A stretch of 64,000 nucleotides of DNA from DAIQRJ01 sp963708795 (GCA_963708795.1 CAVPUH010000001.1:292233-356232), one strand, 5' to 3'. Shown: positions 16,313 to 26,017, numbered from the stretch's first letter. The notes: a model not told the origin generated them from the letters alone. Program-made: numbers and translations.

Positions 16313-18981
16313 ATGAGATTCGACGTCGGTGGACGAGTTCGCGAGCGCACGCATGCGACGCCAGTTCGCGTCGCTGCAGTTGTCGCCCTGCTGATGTGCG
16401 CCGCCGGCGGGCTGGGCGTCGCAGCGGCCAGCGCGGCGACCGATGGACCCACGACGTTCAGCAACACCGCGTCCATCGCCATTCCGGCCACCGGGTCGGC
16501 CGATCAGACGGGACCCGCCGGGCCTTATCCGTCGAATATCACGGTGTCGGGCATGGCGGGGTCGGTCAGTGCGGTCACCGTGAGGTTCAACAATCTGACC
16601 CACAGCACCGTCAATGACATCGACGCCCTCCTGGTCGCGCCGACCGGCGAGAATCTCGTCGTGCTCTCGGATGTCGGCGACCCGAACACTCTCGCTTTCG
16701 CGTCCAATGCAACTCTCACATTCGACGACGCCGCAAACGGCTCCGTGCCCTCTGGAAACATTCCGACAGGTTCCTACAAACCCACGAATATCGGTGCCGC
16801 CGATGCATTTCCCTCGCCGGCACCGGCTGCCTCGTCGCAGACATCCCTCGCGGGCGCCTTCACCGGGATCAACCCCAACGGTGTCTGGAAGCTCTTCGTC
16901 GTCGACGACACCACCGGCGACGTCGGGTCGATGGCAGGTGGCTGGAGTCTGACCGTCACCAGCGAGACCACCGCTGTGGCGACCACCACCGCCGTCGCCA
17001 CGTCCGGCTCACCGTCGGCGACCGGCGACCCCGTGACGTTCACGGCGACGGTCACCGCCGCGGGCGACCCGGTCACGGCCGGCTCGGTGCAGTTCAGTGA
17101 CGGCGGGAGCGGCGCTCGGCCCGCCGGTCCCGTTGAACGGATCCGGCGTCGCGACGCTGACCACCACGACGCTGGACGAGGGCACGCACGAGATTCGGGC
17201 GACGTTCGTCGGCTCGGCCGACTTCCTCACCAGCAACGGCAGCGTCTTCCAGCGCGTCGACAACCCGACGGTCGTCAGCGGCCACACGTTCTGCAATACG
17301 GGCCCGATCACGGTCCCCACCTCGGGCCCGGCTCGGCCGTACCCGTCGAACATCACGGTCTCCGGGCTGACGGGTCCGGTCACCGCCGTGACCGCGACGT
17401 TGAAGGGCCTCTCGCACGCCGTGCCGGTCGACCTCGACGTCCTATTGGCCGGCCCGACGCCGACCACCAACGTCATGCTGCTCAGCGATTCCGGCGGAAC
17501 GACGTCTGTCAGCGCGCTCGACGGTCGGCTTCGATGACGACGCTGCGGGCTCGGTGCCGAATCCCCTCACCAGCGGCACCTTCAAGCCGACGGACGACGA
17601 CACCGACGGCACAGACGTGTTCCCCGCGCCGGCGCCGAACCCGAGCGCGGCGGACGCGTTGTCGACGTTCAGCGGTTCCGCTCCCAACGGGACCTGGAGC
17701 CTGTGGGTCGACGACGACGCGTCCGGCGACGCCGGCTCGATCGCAGGCGGGTGGTGCCTCACGGTCATGACGACCAGCCCGACGACCACGACGCTGACCT
17801 CGGCGCCGAATCCGTCGACCGTCGGCCAGTCGGTGACGATGACCGCGACCGTGACGTCGGACGGGGCGCCCGTCACGACCGGTGCGGTCCAGTTCCGCGA
17901 CGGCGGGTCGGCCCTCGGTGCTCCCATCCCGCTCGCGGGGGATGGAACCGCCACCCTCACCACCAGCACCCTCACGGCCGGCAGCCACCCGATCACTGCC
18001 ACCTTTGCGGCCACCGGAGGCTTCGAGCAGAGTTCGGACGACCTGCAGCAGGTGGTCGCCGTCGTCCCGACGCCGACCGCCGACGCCGGCGGTCCGTACA
18101 CCCTGGCCGAGGGCGACGCCCTGACACTCGACGGCTCGGCCTCCACCGCCGGCGTCACCTACGCCTGGGACGTCAACGGTGACGACGACTTCTCCGATGC
18201 GACCGGCGCCGTCCCGACCCTCACCTGGGCCCAGGTGGAGTCGCTCGGCATCGACGACGGCCCGGGCTCGCACACCATGAAGCTGCGCGTCACCCTCGGG
18301 TCGGAGACGGCCACCGGCACCGCCGAACTCGAGGTCACGAACACCGCACCCACCACGGTGATCACCGGCGCACTGACCGCGACGGCCGGCGAGCCGTTCA
18401 CCGTCAAGGTCGGCGCCGACGATCCGTCCTCGGCCGACATGGCCGCGACGTTCGGCTACACCGTCGACTGGGGCGACGGATCCCCGATCACGACCACCAG
18501 TGGGCCGGCGGATCCGCCGGTGACCCACACCTACCAGAGCGCCGGCCAATACAGCGCGTCGATGACCGCGACCGACAAGGATGGCGGCGAGAGCGGCCCG
18601 GAGGTCGTGCAGGTGCAGGTGGCGGCAGCCCCGACTCCGACCGTCACGGCGACCCCGACCGTCACGGCGACCGCGACGCCGACGACGTCCCCGACACCAA
18701 CGGCGACACCGACGGGCACGGTCTCGCCGTCGCCGAGCCGGTCCGCGTCACCGACCGCATCGCCGTCACCCTCCCCCACCCGATCGACCAGTCCCAGCCC
18801 GACCGGCTCTCCGTCGCCCACCAGTTCGCCCTCCTCGTCGTCCGCGGCGACCGACTCCGACGGCTCGTTGGCGTCGACCGGGATGACCGTGTCCGTGCCG
18901 ATCGTGATGGGGGCTGCACTGCTGGGAGCGGGCGGCGTGTTGCTCCTAGCGGCGAGGCGTCGTCGTCAGGACGGCCGGTAG
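16313..18981 (+). CDS. Sortase-anchored surface protein with P-domain-like, Ig-like and PKD domains, two frameshifts
   Basis: Joined, this is an extracellular protein of about 888 residues. It has an N-terminal signal peptide ending near AAASAATDG. Two P-domain-like beta units follow (first: SNTASIAIPATG to GGWSLTV; second: TGPITVPTSGPARPYPSNI to GGWCLTV). Each unit is followed by an Ig-like 3 domain (VTFTATVTAAGDPV; VTMTATVTSDGAPV). Then come a PKD-like region (ADAGGPYTLAEGD; WDVNGDDDF; VDWGDGSP) and a long Ser/Thr/Pro wall-spanning tail. The end is LASTG, a hydrophobic helix and RRRR, a class E sortase signal. Breaks near 17115 and 17530 are each one extra G. The protein is probably an adhesin or wall-linked binding protein. 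Confidence 0.75.
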
Positions 18982-20258
18982 CGAGGAGCTTCGCGCGTCG
19001 CGCGGGCCGAGTCGAGGGCGACGTCCACGTCGTCGCGTTCCAGCCGGGCTCGCAGGAGATCCTGCTCGACCGGGTTGGCCGCCAGCGCGAGTGCCTTGCC
19101 GTTCTCCAGTGCGGCCTCCTCGTGCCGACCCAGCTGGTCCAGGAGGTGCGCCCGGGTCGCGTGGAACAGGTGATAGGTCTCGAGGCGCGGAGCGACCGCG
19201 TCGATCTCGGCCAACGCCGGCGCCGGGCCGCTGACGTGGCTCAGCGCGATCGCGTGGTTGAGCCGGACCACCGGTGACCGGTCGATCCGCATGAGCATGT
19301 CGTAGAGCGTCAGGATCTGGAGCCAGTCGGTTTCCGCCCAGGTCGTCGCGCCGGCATGGCAGGCGGCGATCGCGGCCTGCAGTTGGAACGTGCCCGGCCT
19401 GCGGAGCGCGGCCGCCCGGCTGAGGTAGCCGTCTGCGCGGACGATCGCGACCTCGTCCCAGCGCCCACGGTCCTGCTCGGCGAGCAGGATCAGCCCGCCG
19501 GCCGAGTCGAAGCGGCCCGCGGCCCGGGAGTCCAGAAACGTCAACAGCGCAAGGAGACCCCACGCCTCGGCCTCGTCACGCAGCCTCCCGGCGACGAGTT
19601 CCGCCAGCCAGATGGCGTCGTCGGCCAGACTTCGTAGACTCTTCTGCGGCTGGAGATAACCCTCGTTGTAACAGAGGTAGATGACCGTCAGGACGTCGTT
19701 GAGTCGTGGCGCCAGCTCGGCCGGTTCGGGGATGACGAACGGGATGCTGGCCGCGGTGATCTTGTGCTTGGCCCGGACCAGCCGTTGCGCCATCGTCGAC
19801 TCCGGCACCAGGAACGCGTGCGCGATCTGGGCGGTCGTCATGCCCATCACGGCACGCATCGTCAGGGCGATCCGCACGTCGACACGCAGCGCCGGGTGAC
19901 AGCAGCCGAACAACATCGGCAACCGTTCGTCGGCGACGTCGGTCTCGGCGGGTGCCGCTGACCCTCCGGTCGAGGTCTCGACGTCGAGCTGATCCAGACC
20001 ACCCCAGACGACCCGCTTCTCGCGGGACCGCCGCCGCAGCAGGTCGATCGCGCGCCGCTGCGCCGTCAACGTCAACCAGGCGGCAGGATTCGGCGGCACT
20101 CCGTCGCGTCGCCAGGTGCCCAGGGCGATGACGACGGCTTCCTGAACCGCCTCCTCGGCGATGTCGAAATCGCCGAGGCGGCGGTTCAGGGAGGCGACGA
20201 TCAGGCCGGCTTCGCGTCCGACCAGCCGGGCGAGGACGACGTCGCCGTCGTCGCTCAT
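18966..20258 (-). CDS. ECF42-type RNA polymerase sigma factor (DUF6596)
   Basis: A 430-residue sigma factor. Region 2 is in the first 90 residues (RRLGDFDIAEEAVQEAVV, PPNPAAWLTLTAQRRAIDLL). Region 4 is near 150-180 (MTTAQIAHAFLVPESTMAQR). The long C-terminal extension (YLCYNEGYLQPQ, DSRAAGRFDSAGGLILLAEQ, DWLQILTLYDML, TRAHLLDQLGRHEEA) is the TPR-like DUF6596 module that defines ECF42. It lies just downstream of a YCII/DGPF gene, the standard partner of this class, with a 39-base gap. The 3' end overlaps the convergent surface-protein gene by 16 bases. No classical anti-sigma gene is adjacent; the extension is thought to control activity. Confidence 0.88.
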   Translation of the reverse strand: MSDDGDVVLARLVGREAGLIVASLNRRLGDFDIAEEAVQEAVVIALGTWRRDGVPPNPAAWLTLTAQRRAIDLLRRRSREKRVVWGGLDQLDVETSTGGSAAPAETDVADERLPMLFGCCHPALRVDVRIALTMRAVMGMTTAQIAHAFLVPESTMAQRLVRAKHKITAASIPFVIPEPAELAPRLNDVLTVIYLCYNEGYLQPQKSLRSLADDAIWLAELVAGRLRDEAEAWGLLALLTFLDSRAAGRFDSAGGLILLAEQDRGRWDEVAIVRADGYLSRAAALRRPGTFQLQAAIAACHAGATTWAETDWLQILTLYDMLMRIDRSPVVRLNHAIALSHVSGPAPALAEIDAVAPRLETYHLFHATRAHLLDQLGRHEEAALENGKALALAANPVEQDLLRARLERDDVDVALDSARATREAPRYRPS

Positions 20259-20297
20259 GCTCGGCTCACGAACCGGTCTCGACTCCGGGAGGCGACG

Positions 20298-20669
20298 TCA
20301 GCCGTCCATCCCGGAGTGATCGACGATCGGCCGGATCTCGACAGCCACTCCCGGAAACGAGAGCGACGGCCACTCCTTCGCCATCGCGATGGCTGCGTCG
20401 AGATCAGGCACGTCGACGATGCTGAACCCGCCGATGTTCTCCTTAGCCTCGGAGAACGGCCCGTCGACGACCACCGGGCCGTCGCCGTCGCTGCCCGACT
20501 TGACCGAGGTCGCCGTCTCCGGACCCTGCAGTTCGGCGCCGCTGTCGGAGAAGACGGCGCCGTACTTCTCGAACCACCCGTAGATGGCGCCGTAGACCTC
20601 CTGCTGACGCTCGGCCGGGACGGCTGCGTCGAGATCGGGACGGCTCGTGTACATCAGGACGTACTTCAT
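20298..20669 (-). CDS. YCII-related (DGPF domain) protein
   Basis: A 123-residue dimeric alpha+beta-barrel protein. It starts MKYVLMYTSRPDLD and holds the defining VVDGPFSEAKENIGGF segment. DGPF proteins are almost always encoded beside ECF42 sigma factors, as here, where the sigma gene follows on the same strand. ATG 20669 has GAGGAG nine bases upstream, so I prefer it over longer readings. The function is unknown; a sensory or enzymatic role for the partnered sigma factor has been proposed. Confidence 0.85.
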   Translation of the reverse strand: MKYVLMYTSRPDLDAAVPAERQQEVYGAIYGWFEKYGAVFSDSGAELQGPETATSVKSGSDGDGPVVVDGPFSEAKENIGGFSIVDVPDLDAAIAMAKEWPSLSFPGVAVEIRPIVDHSGMDG

Positions 20670-20798
20670 GCTGGGCTCCTCTGCCGCTGGCGATTCTGTC
20701 ACCGACTCAACGCCGGTCCGAGTCGTCACTCGACACTTCCGGCGAAGAAATCTTCAGCCGGATATCGAGCGTCCCATCGGGGCCGTGGGTCTGGGCCG

Positions 20799-22499
20799 TC
20801 AGCCGGCGAGCGCGTCGCGGATCGCCGTCAGCCAGAGCACCACGGCACGGGCGCCGGGATCGACGTGCCCGAGCACCCGATCGCCCAGGTAGCTCGACCG
20901 ACCCAGCCGCGGGCTCATCTGCGCCGTCGCCCGCGCCCCCGCCTCGGCCGCCGTGACAGCGGCATCGAGGTCGACCGACGACGAGCCGTGAACGGTGCCC
21001 ACGGCGTCGACCGCCGGACGAAGGGCATCGAGCATCGTCCGGTCGCCGGGTTCTGCCCCGCCGACCGAGACCAGCCCGTCGACGGCGGCCTCGAAGGCCC
21101 TCACCCAGTCCGCCGGGCTCGGGTGTTCGAGGTCCTGCAGCGCCACACCAGCACGTAGGAGCATCACGGCATAGAGCGGACCGGACGTTCCGCCGACCGC
21201 TCGCCGGACCGTGGCCGACATCGCTCGCAGCAGGTGGTCCGACCGGGCCGGGTAGCCATCCCTCTCGGCCCGGATGGCGCGAACACCCCGCGCCAGGCTG
21301 ACGCCCAGGTCACCGTCGCCGACGACCTGATCCAGCCTCGTGAGCTCGCTCTCGGAGGCGGTGAGGACGGCGCACACCCGCTCGAGCACGCGGTACGTCG
21401 ACGAGTCCGGGGCGACGAACGGCCCGACCTGCGGAGCGATCCCCGGGGCTGCGTGGTCCTCGACGTGATCGGGACCAGCCGGCGCCATCACGCCCCGACC
21501 GCACGGCCAGGCGGTGGTCGACGCCGGCGCGTCGAGGTAGGCGATCCGGTCGTCGTCGAGCGCGAGCAGGCTGAGCGAGCAGCCCGGCATCTCCAGCGCC
21601 GTCAGGAAGGTGCCGGTCCACCCACGGACGACGTCGACTCGGCGTGCCCGTAGGTGCCGCACGGCGGCGCGGGCGACGACGCCGAGCTCGCTCACCGACG
21701 ATCCGCCCAGGTTGTTCACGAGCAGCGCGACCCGAGCCCCGTCGGTCAACCCCAGGTCGGCGATGATCAGGTCGAGAAGCCGTTTCACGATGTCGTCGGC
21801 CGGCTCGATCGCTGTCTTCTCGACCCCGGACTCACCGTGAATCCCCAACCCCCATTCGATCTCGTCCTCCCCGAGTTCGAAGCCGGGGACGCCGACGGCA
21901 GGCACCGTGCAGGCCCCGAAGGCCACGCCCATCGTCCCCAGCGCCGCTACCGCGGCCTGCGCGGCATCCCGCACGGCGACGAGGTCGCGGCCCGCCGCGG
22001 CGGCGGCACCGGCGATCTTGTGCACCAGAACGGTCCCGGCGATGCCGCGGCGACCCGCGTGTGCGCCACCGGCCGCGAGCGCCACGTCATCGGCCACCAC
22101 CACCATCTCGACGGCGGTTCCATCCGCCCTGGCCAGCTCGGCGGCCAACCCGAAGTTGAGGCGATCTCCGGTGTAGTTCTTGACGATCAGCAACACCCCG
22201 CCCGGTCCCGCGACGGCGCGGATGGCGGCGAGCACCGCGTCGACGGAGGGCGACGTGAACACCTCGCCGACGACCGCCGCACTCAGCATGCCCGGGCCCA
22301 CGTACCCGGCGTGCGCCGGTTCGTGGCCAGCGCCGCCTCCGGAGACGAGCGCGACGCCACCCACGTCGGCGACCTTTCGTGCGTCGGCGCGGACGACGAC
22401 GTTCCAGCCGGGCAGCCGGTTCAGCGACGGGTCGAACGCCACCAGGCCTTCGAGCATCTCCGGGACGATGTCGCCGACCTCGTTGACAAGCTTCTTCAC
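20799..22499 (-). CDS. Dihydroxyacetone kinase, fused DhaK-DhaL
   Basis: A 566-residue single-chain ATP-dependent dihydroxyacetone (glycerone) kinase. The DhaK half has ALVSGGGAGHEPAHAGYVG for substrate binding and the covalent-substrate His in GLGIHGESGVEK. The DhaL half has the nucleotide/Mg-binding VGDGDLGVSLARGV and GGTSGPLYAVMLLRAG. GTG 22499 follows GAGGAGAGG. The stop is near 20799. It phosphorylates dihydroxyacetone into the glycolytic pool. It lies directly downstream of the TetR regulator gene (15-base gap) and is probably co-transcribed with it. The substrate could be another short ketose. Confidence 0.88.
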   Translation of the reverse strand: MKKLVNEVGDIVPEMLEGLVAFDPSLNRLPGWNVVVRADARKVADVGGVALVSGGGAGHEPAHAGYVGPGMLSAAVVGEVFTSPSVDAVLAAIRAVAGPGGVLLIVKNYTGDRLNFGLAAELARADGTAVEMVVVADDVALAAGGAHAGRRGIAGTVLVHKIAGAAAAAGRDLVAVRDAAQAAVAALGTMGVAFGACTVPAVGVPGFELGEDEIEWGLGIHGESGVEKTAIEPADDIVKRLLDLIIADLGLTDGARVALLVNNLGGSSVSELGVVARAAVRHLRARRVDVVRGWTGTFLTALEMPGCSLSLLALDDDRIAYLDAPASTTAWPCGRGVMAPAGPDHVEDHAAPGIAPQVGPFVAPDSSTYRVLERVCAVLTASESELTRLDQVVGDGDLGVSLARGVRAIRAERDGYPARSDHLLRAMSATVRRAVGGTSGPLYAVMLLRAGVALQDLEHPSPADWVRAFEAAVDGLVSVGGAEPGDRTMLDALRPAVDAVGTVHGSSSVDLDAAVTAAEAGARATAQMSPRLGRSSYLGDRVLGHVDPGARAVVLWLTAIRDALAG

Positions 22500-22514
22500 A
22501 AGAGCATCCTCTCC

Positions 22515-23090
22515 TCAGCCGTCGAGATACCTCTGCACACTCGGGGCGATGAGCTCGACCAGCTCGTCCTCGGATGCCTCGGCCAGCGGTCCGATGCGCA
22601 GAACGACGGTCCCGAGCGCCAGTCCGATCAGCTGCGTCATCGCCCCGGCCACGCGTAACGGCGGAATGTCGAGGGCGGCCGACACGCGCTCGAGCATGAA
22701 CCCTTCCGCGAAGGTGCGGACCATGCCGGCACCTTCCTCCGTCGCGGTGACGGTGCGCAGGGTCGCGAGCACGCGCGGGCCCGTGACCGGATCGCGCCAC
22801 AGCCGGACGAACACGCGGGCCAGCCGTTCGCCCAGTTCGTCCCTCGGCCCGCTGCTCACGGCGTCCACGATGAGGTCGGCGGGGTTCACCGGCAGGTCCA
22901 TGGCCGCCACGAAGAGGCCGTCCTTGCTGCCGAAGTGGTGATGGACGAGCGCCGGGTTCACCCCTGCCGCGGCCGCGACAGCTCGGACCGTCGTGGCGCG
23001 GAAGCCGCGTTCGGCGAACAGCACCCGAGCCGCCTCCAGGATCTCGGCGCTGGACGTGGAGGTGCCCGGGCGACGACCGGCGCGTGCCAT
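22515..23090 (-). CDS. TetR family transcriptional regulator
   Basis: A 191-residue repressor. The N-terminal helix-turn-helix is at about residues 15-60 (AEILEAARVLFAERGFRAT, VAAAAGVNPALVHHHFGSK). The C-terminal ligand-binding part ends ELIAPSVQRYLDG and resembles the TetR_C_17 type. It is divergent from the ABC exporter at 23158, and a perfect 6-1-6 palindrome lies in the shared 67-base gap. It therefore most likely represses the exporter and itself, and with it the dihydroxyacetone kinase gene downstream. Confidence 0.87.
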   Translation of the reverse strand: MARAGRRPGTSTSSAEILEAARVLFAERGFRATTVRAVAAAAGVNPALVHHHFGSKDGLFVAAMDLPVNPADLIVDAVSSGPRDELGERLARVFVRLWRDPVTGPRVLATLRTVTATEEGAGMVRTFAEGFMLERVSAALDIPPLRVAGAMTQLIGLALGTVVLRIGPLAEASEDELVELIAPSVQRYLDG

Positions 23091-23121
23091 CCGACGACCT
23101 CCTGCTGGATCGATCCCGACC

Positions 23122-23152
23122 TTGACAGCCTGTCACGGGCAGCCACTAATTA
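23122..23152 (+). promoter_or_regulatory. Promoter with embedded palindromic TetR operator
   Basis: TTGACA at 23122-23127 is a consensus -35 box. AT-rich ACTAATTA at 23145-23152 supplies a -10-like element about 17-19 bases later. The perfect inverted repeat TGACAGCCTGTCA (23123-23135) overlaps the -35. The site lies between the divergent TetR and ABC ATPase starts. The ATG of the ATPase is only six bases past the -10-like sequence, so the transcript may be nearly leaderless. Confidence 0.65.
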
Positions 23153-23157
23153 ACCAC

Positions 23158-23877
23158 ATGACCAATTCGTCCGTCGAGGGCCGGTCGCTCCAGGTGGCAC
23201 GGGGTGGCGACGACGTCCTGCACGGGCTCGACTTCGCCGTCTCGTCCGGCACGGTCACCGGTCTCCTCGGGCCGAGCGGATGCGGCAAGACCACGCTCAT
23301 GCGCGCGGTCGTGGGTACGCAGGCGATCAGGTCGGGCAGCTTGACCGTGCTCGGGCGCCCCGCCGGCGCGGCGGACCTGCGCGGGCGCGTCGGCTATGCC
23401 TCGCAGGCGGCCTCGGTGTACGTGGACCTCACGGTCGAGGAGAACGTCCGCTACTTCGCCCAGGTGGTGAGCGCCCCGCCGGGCGACGTCGCCCGCGTCA
23501 TCGACCGCGTGGACATGACCCGGTACCGCCATCGGCTCGCGGGTCGACTCTCGGGCGGCCAGCGCTCACGTGTCAGCCTGGCCGTCGCCCTGCTCGGGGA
23601 CCCGCCCCTGCTGGTGCTCGACGAGCCGACGGTCGGCCTCGACCCGGTGTTGCGCGAGGACCTGTGGCACCTGTTCCACGATCTGGCGGCCAACGGCTCG
23701 ACCCTGCTCGTCTCGAGTCACGTGATGGACGAGGCCGAGCGCTGCGACGACCTGCTGCTGCTGCGTGGCGGCACGCTCCTCGCCCACGAACCGCCGGCCG
23801 AGCTCCGCCGTCGCACCGGCACGGACTCCCTCGATGCGGCCTTCCTCCGGCTCATCGGCGAGGCGGACGCCGCGTGA
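23158..23877 (+). CDS. ABC exporter ATP-binding protein
   Basis: A 239-residue ABC ATPase. Walker A is GPSGCGKTTLMRAV, the Q-loop is YASQAASVYVDLT, the signature is RLSGGQRSRVSLAVALLG, Walker B is LLVLDEPTVGLDP, and the switch His is in LLVSSHVMDEAER. It resembles ATPases of drug/lipid ABC-2 exporters (the NatA/DrrA group). It starts at ATG 23158 just after the TetR-controlled promoter. The stop overlaps a possible GTG start of the permease (GTGA), so the two are coupled. Confidence 0.9.
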   Translation: MTNSSVEGRSLQVARGGDDVLHGLDFAVSSGTVTGLLGPSGCGKTTLMRAVVGTQAIRSGSLTVLGRPAGAADLRGRVGYASQAASVYVDLTVEENVRYFAQVVSAPPGDVARVIDRVDMTRYRHRLAGRLSGGQRSRVSLAVALLGDPPLLVLDEPTVGLDPVLREDLWHLFHDLAANGSTLLVSSHVMDEAERCDDLLLLRGGTLLAHEPPAELRRRTGTDSLDAAFLRLIGEADAA

Positions 23878-23879
23878 GA

Positions 23880-24602
23880 ATGTCGACGACGCTCGCGACC
23901 GCCCAACGCGTCCTGCTCCAACTCCGGCACGACCCGCGGACGATCGCCTTGCTGGTGGTCGTCCCGGCAGGTCTGATGGTCCTCCTGCGCTACGTCTTCA
24001 ACTCCGCCTCGGAGTTCAGCGCCCTCGCACCCGCGCTCCTCGGCGTCTTTCCCTTCACGTTGATGTTCCTCGTCACGTCGATCACCACGCTGCGGGAACG
24101 GTCGACCGGCACCCTGGAACGGCTGATGACCACGCCGCTCGGCAAGGCGGATCTCCTGGCCGGCTACGCGATCGCGTTCGGACTGGTGTCGCTCCTGCAG
24201 GTCGTGGTCTCGGTCGGCACGTCCCTGCTCCTCGGCCTGAATCTCCTCGGATCGGTCTGGTGGCTGTTGCTCATCACCGCCGTGACCGCCCTGCTCGGAG
24301 TCGCGCTCGGTCTCTTCGCGAGCGCCTTCGCCCGCACCGAGTTCCAGGCCCTGCAGTTCATGCCGCTGGTCGTACTGCCGCAACTCCTGCTGTGCGGTCT
24401 CTTCCAGCCGCGGGACGAGATGGCGAGCTTCCTCCAATGGGTCTCCGACGTACTCCCGATGTCCTACGCGGTCGACGCGCTGCAGGCGGTCGCAGCAGGG
24501 GCGATCACCGCTGACTACACGCGGGATGTGATCGTCGTCGGCGCGTGCGTCGTCGCGGCGCTCGGGTTGGCGGCCGCGACGCTGCGCCGGCAGACGGCGT
24601 AG
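23880..24602 (+). CDS. ABC-2 type exporter permease
   Basis: A 240-residue membrane protein with six predicted helices: LLVVVPAGLMVLLRYVF, LLGVFPFTLMFLVTSIT, IAFGLVSLLQVVVSVG, WWLLLITAVTALLGVALG, FMPLVVLPQLLLCGLF and VIVVGACVVAALGLAA. RERSTGTLERLMTTPLGK and the QFMPLVVLPQ-LFQPRDEM region are typical of the ABC-2 permease (DrrB/YhhJ-like) family. Start at ATG 23880, or at GTG 23874 overlapping the ATPase stop. It pairs with the ATPase as a TetR-regulated exporter of unknown cargo. Confidence 0.88.
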   Translation: MSTTLATAQRVLLQLRHDPRTIALLVVVPAGLMVLLRYVFNSASEFSALAPALLGVFPFTLMFLVTSITTLRERSTGTLERLMTTPLGKADLLAGYAIAFGLVSLLQVVVSVGTSLLLGLNLLGSVWWLLLITAVTALLGVALGLFASAFARTEFQALQFMPLVVLPQLLLCGLFQPRDEMASFLQWVSDVLPMSYAVDALQAVAAGAITADYTRDVIVVGACVVAALGLAAATLRRQTA

Positions 24603-24608
24603 CCGGGC

Positions 24609-25337
24609 TCAGCGCGCGGTGTAGCCACCGTCGATCGGCAACGAGACGCCCGAGATCATCGACGCGTCATCGCTGAGCAGGAAGACGATCGGCGCGGCGA
24701 TCTCGTCCTCGGTGGCCCATCGACCCAGCGGCATCTGCGCGAGGAAGGGCTCACCGATCTCCGGCCGTCCCCAGTAGAAGTTCGACATCTCCGTCATCAC
24801 GACGGTCGGGTTGACGCCGTTGACGCGGATGTTGTACTGCCCCAGTTCGAGCGCGGACACCCGGGTGATGTTGTCGAGTGCGGCCTTCGACGATCCGTAA
24901 CTGATGTGCCCGTTCAGTGCGACGAGGCTGGCCTGGCTGGACACGTTGACGATCGAACCACCCACGCCGAGTCGGACCATCGACGCCGCGGCGTACTTGA
25001 TCACCAGCAGGCTGCCGCGGGCGTTGATGCTGATGACCTTGTCGAACACGTCGATGTCGGTGGTCAGCGGGGTCGCGATCTCGCCGCCGTAGCCACCACA
25101 GTTCACGACCCCGTAGAGATCCACACCTTCCAGCGCACCCTTGATGCTCTCCTCGGACGTGAGGTCGAAAGCGATCGGCCGGGCCCCGGTCTCGGCGGCC
25201 AGGGTCTCGAGGGCATCCACGGATCGTCCACCGGCGAGCACATTCGCGCCCTTGGCGACGAGCTGACGCACGGTGGCGCCACCGATCCCGCCCGTCGCAC
25301 CGGTGACGAGAATCGTCCGTCCGTCGAAGTCGGTCAT
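24609..25337 (-). CDS. SDR family oxidoreductase (L-xylulose reductase-like)
   Basis: A 242-residue classical short-chain dehydrogenase. The NAD(P)-binding motif is TGATGGIGG, the catalytic Ser is in VNVSSQASL, the catalytic Tyr/Lys are in YGSSK, and the end is SGVSLPIDGGYTAR. GRSVDALETLA just after the first helix suggests NADPH preference, as in tetrameric carbonyl/L-xylulose reductases. The start ATG overlaps the stop of the cupin-type isomerase gene (ATGA). With the isomerase, a second SDR and KDPG aldolase it forms a minus-strand sugar or sugar-acid operon. Confidence 0.85.
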   Translation of the reverse strand: MTDFDGRTILVTGATGGIGGATVRQLVAKGANVLAGGRSVDALETLAAETGARPIAFDLTSEESIKGALEGVDLYGVVNCGGYGGEIATPLTTDIDVFDKVISINARGSLLVIKYAAASMVRLGVGGSIVNVSSQASLVALNGHISYGSSKAALDNITRVSALELGQYNIRVNGVNPTVVMTEMSNFYWGRPEIGEPFLAQMPLGRWATEDEIAAPIVFLLSDDASMISGVSLPIDGGYTAR

Positions 25338-25984
25338 GTCGGCCCACCTTCTGCAGCTGGAGGGCTGCGGTATCCCCGGTGACGGGGATTCTGCCTGGTC
25401 GTCCAGCCGCTGTCGCCGTCGGACACCACGAGCTGCCGCATCCCGCCGGCCGCGGCGATGATCCCGTAATCCTGTCGCGCGTCCTCGGCGTAGCTGAAGA
25501 GGACCGCCAGCCGCTCGGAACCGACGTTGACACTGCGGTGGATCCAGTGGCCCGGGATGTACACGACCTGACCTGGCCCGATCGGGAGCGCACGGCTGTC
25601 ACCCTCCACCGTCTCGAGCAGGACGACCCCGACGCCGGCGATGCCGACGTAGACCTCCGACCGGTCGGCGATCGCGTGCAGGTGGCCGCGCGTCATCGCG
25701 AACTCGTCGCCGATCCGGCCCGGCTCGAGCACGCTCAGACCGGTGATCAGGCCGCCCGGACCCGGCTCGCTCGTGCTGCTCTCGACCCAGTAGACGGGCG
25801 CACCGTCGTCCTTTCGCCGGGCGGCGGCGAAGGCCGCCTCGTCCGCGTACAGCCCGTCGAGGTCGGCCAGGACCCGCTCGTACCGTTCGTTGCTGCCACC
25901 GAGCCGTCCGGCGGCGGCGTCGATCGTGAGGCTGACCGGTGGCACCGGTCCCACGTCGGGACGCGGTCGCGCGTCCACGGTCAT
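25334..25984 (-). CDS. Cupin-type glucose-6-phosphate isomerase family protein
   Basis: A 216-residue cupin of the archaeal-type phosphoglucose isomerase family. The metal-binding core is FAMTRGHLHAIADRSEVYVG, with the two His and the Glu. The second cupin motif is VYIPGHWIHRSVNVG. These are the Fe/Mn-binding motifs of the family, unrelated to the usual Pgi. Bacterial members are uncommon and may isomerise other sugar phosphates. The C-terminal tail after VVSDGDSG is Arg-rich and poorly conserved. It overlaps the next SDR gene by four bases. Confidence 0.8.
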   Translation of the reverse strand: MTVDARPRPDVGPVPPVSLTIDAAAGRLGGSNERYERVLADLDGLYADEAAFAAARRKDDGAPVYWVESSTSEPGPGGLITGLSVLEPGRIGDEFAMTRGHLHAIADRSEVYVGIAGVGVVLLETVEGDSRALPIGPGQVVYIPGHWIHRSVNVGSERLAVLFSYAEDARQDYGIIAAAGGMRQLVVSDGDSGWTTRQNPRHRGYRSPPAAEGGPT

Positions 25985-26017
25985 CCCCGTCTCCCCGTGA
26001 TGATCACGACGTCACCA

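Noticed and set aside
18600..18860. Ser/Thr/Pro-rich tail repeats as a CRISPR-like or minisatellite array
   Set aside because: They are irregular codon-level repeats inside the reading frame of the surface protein, which encode a wall-spanning linker.
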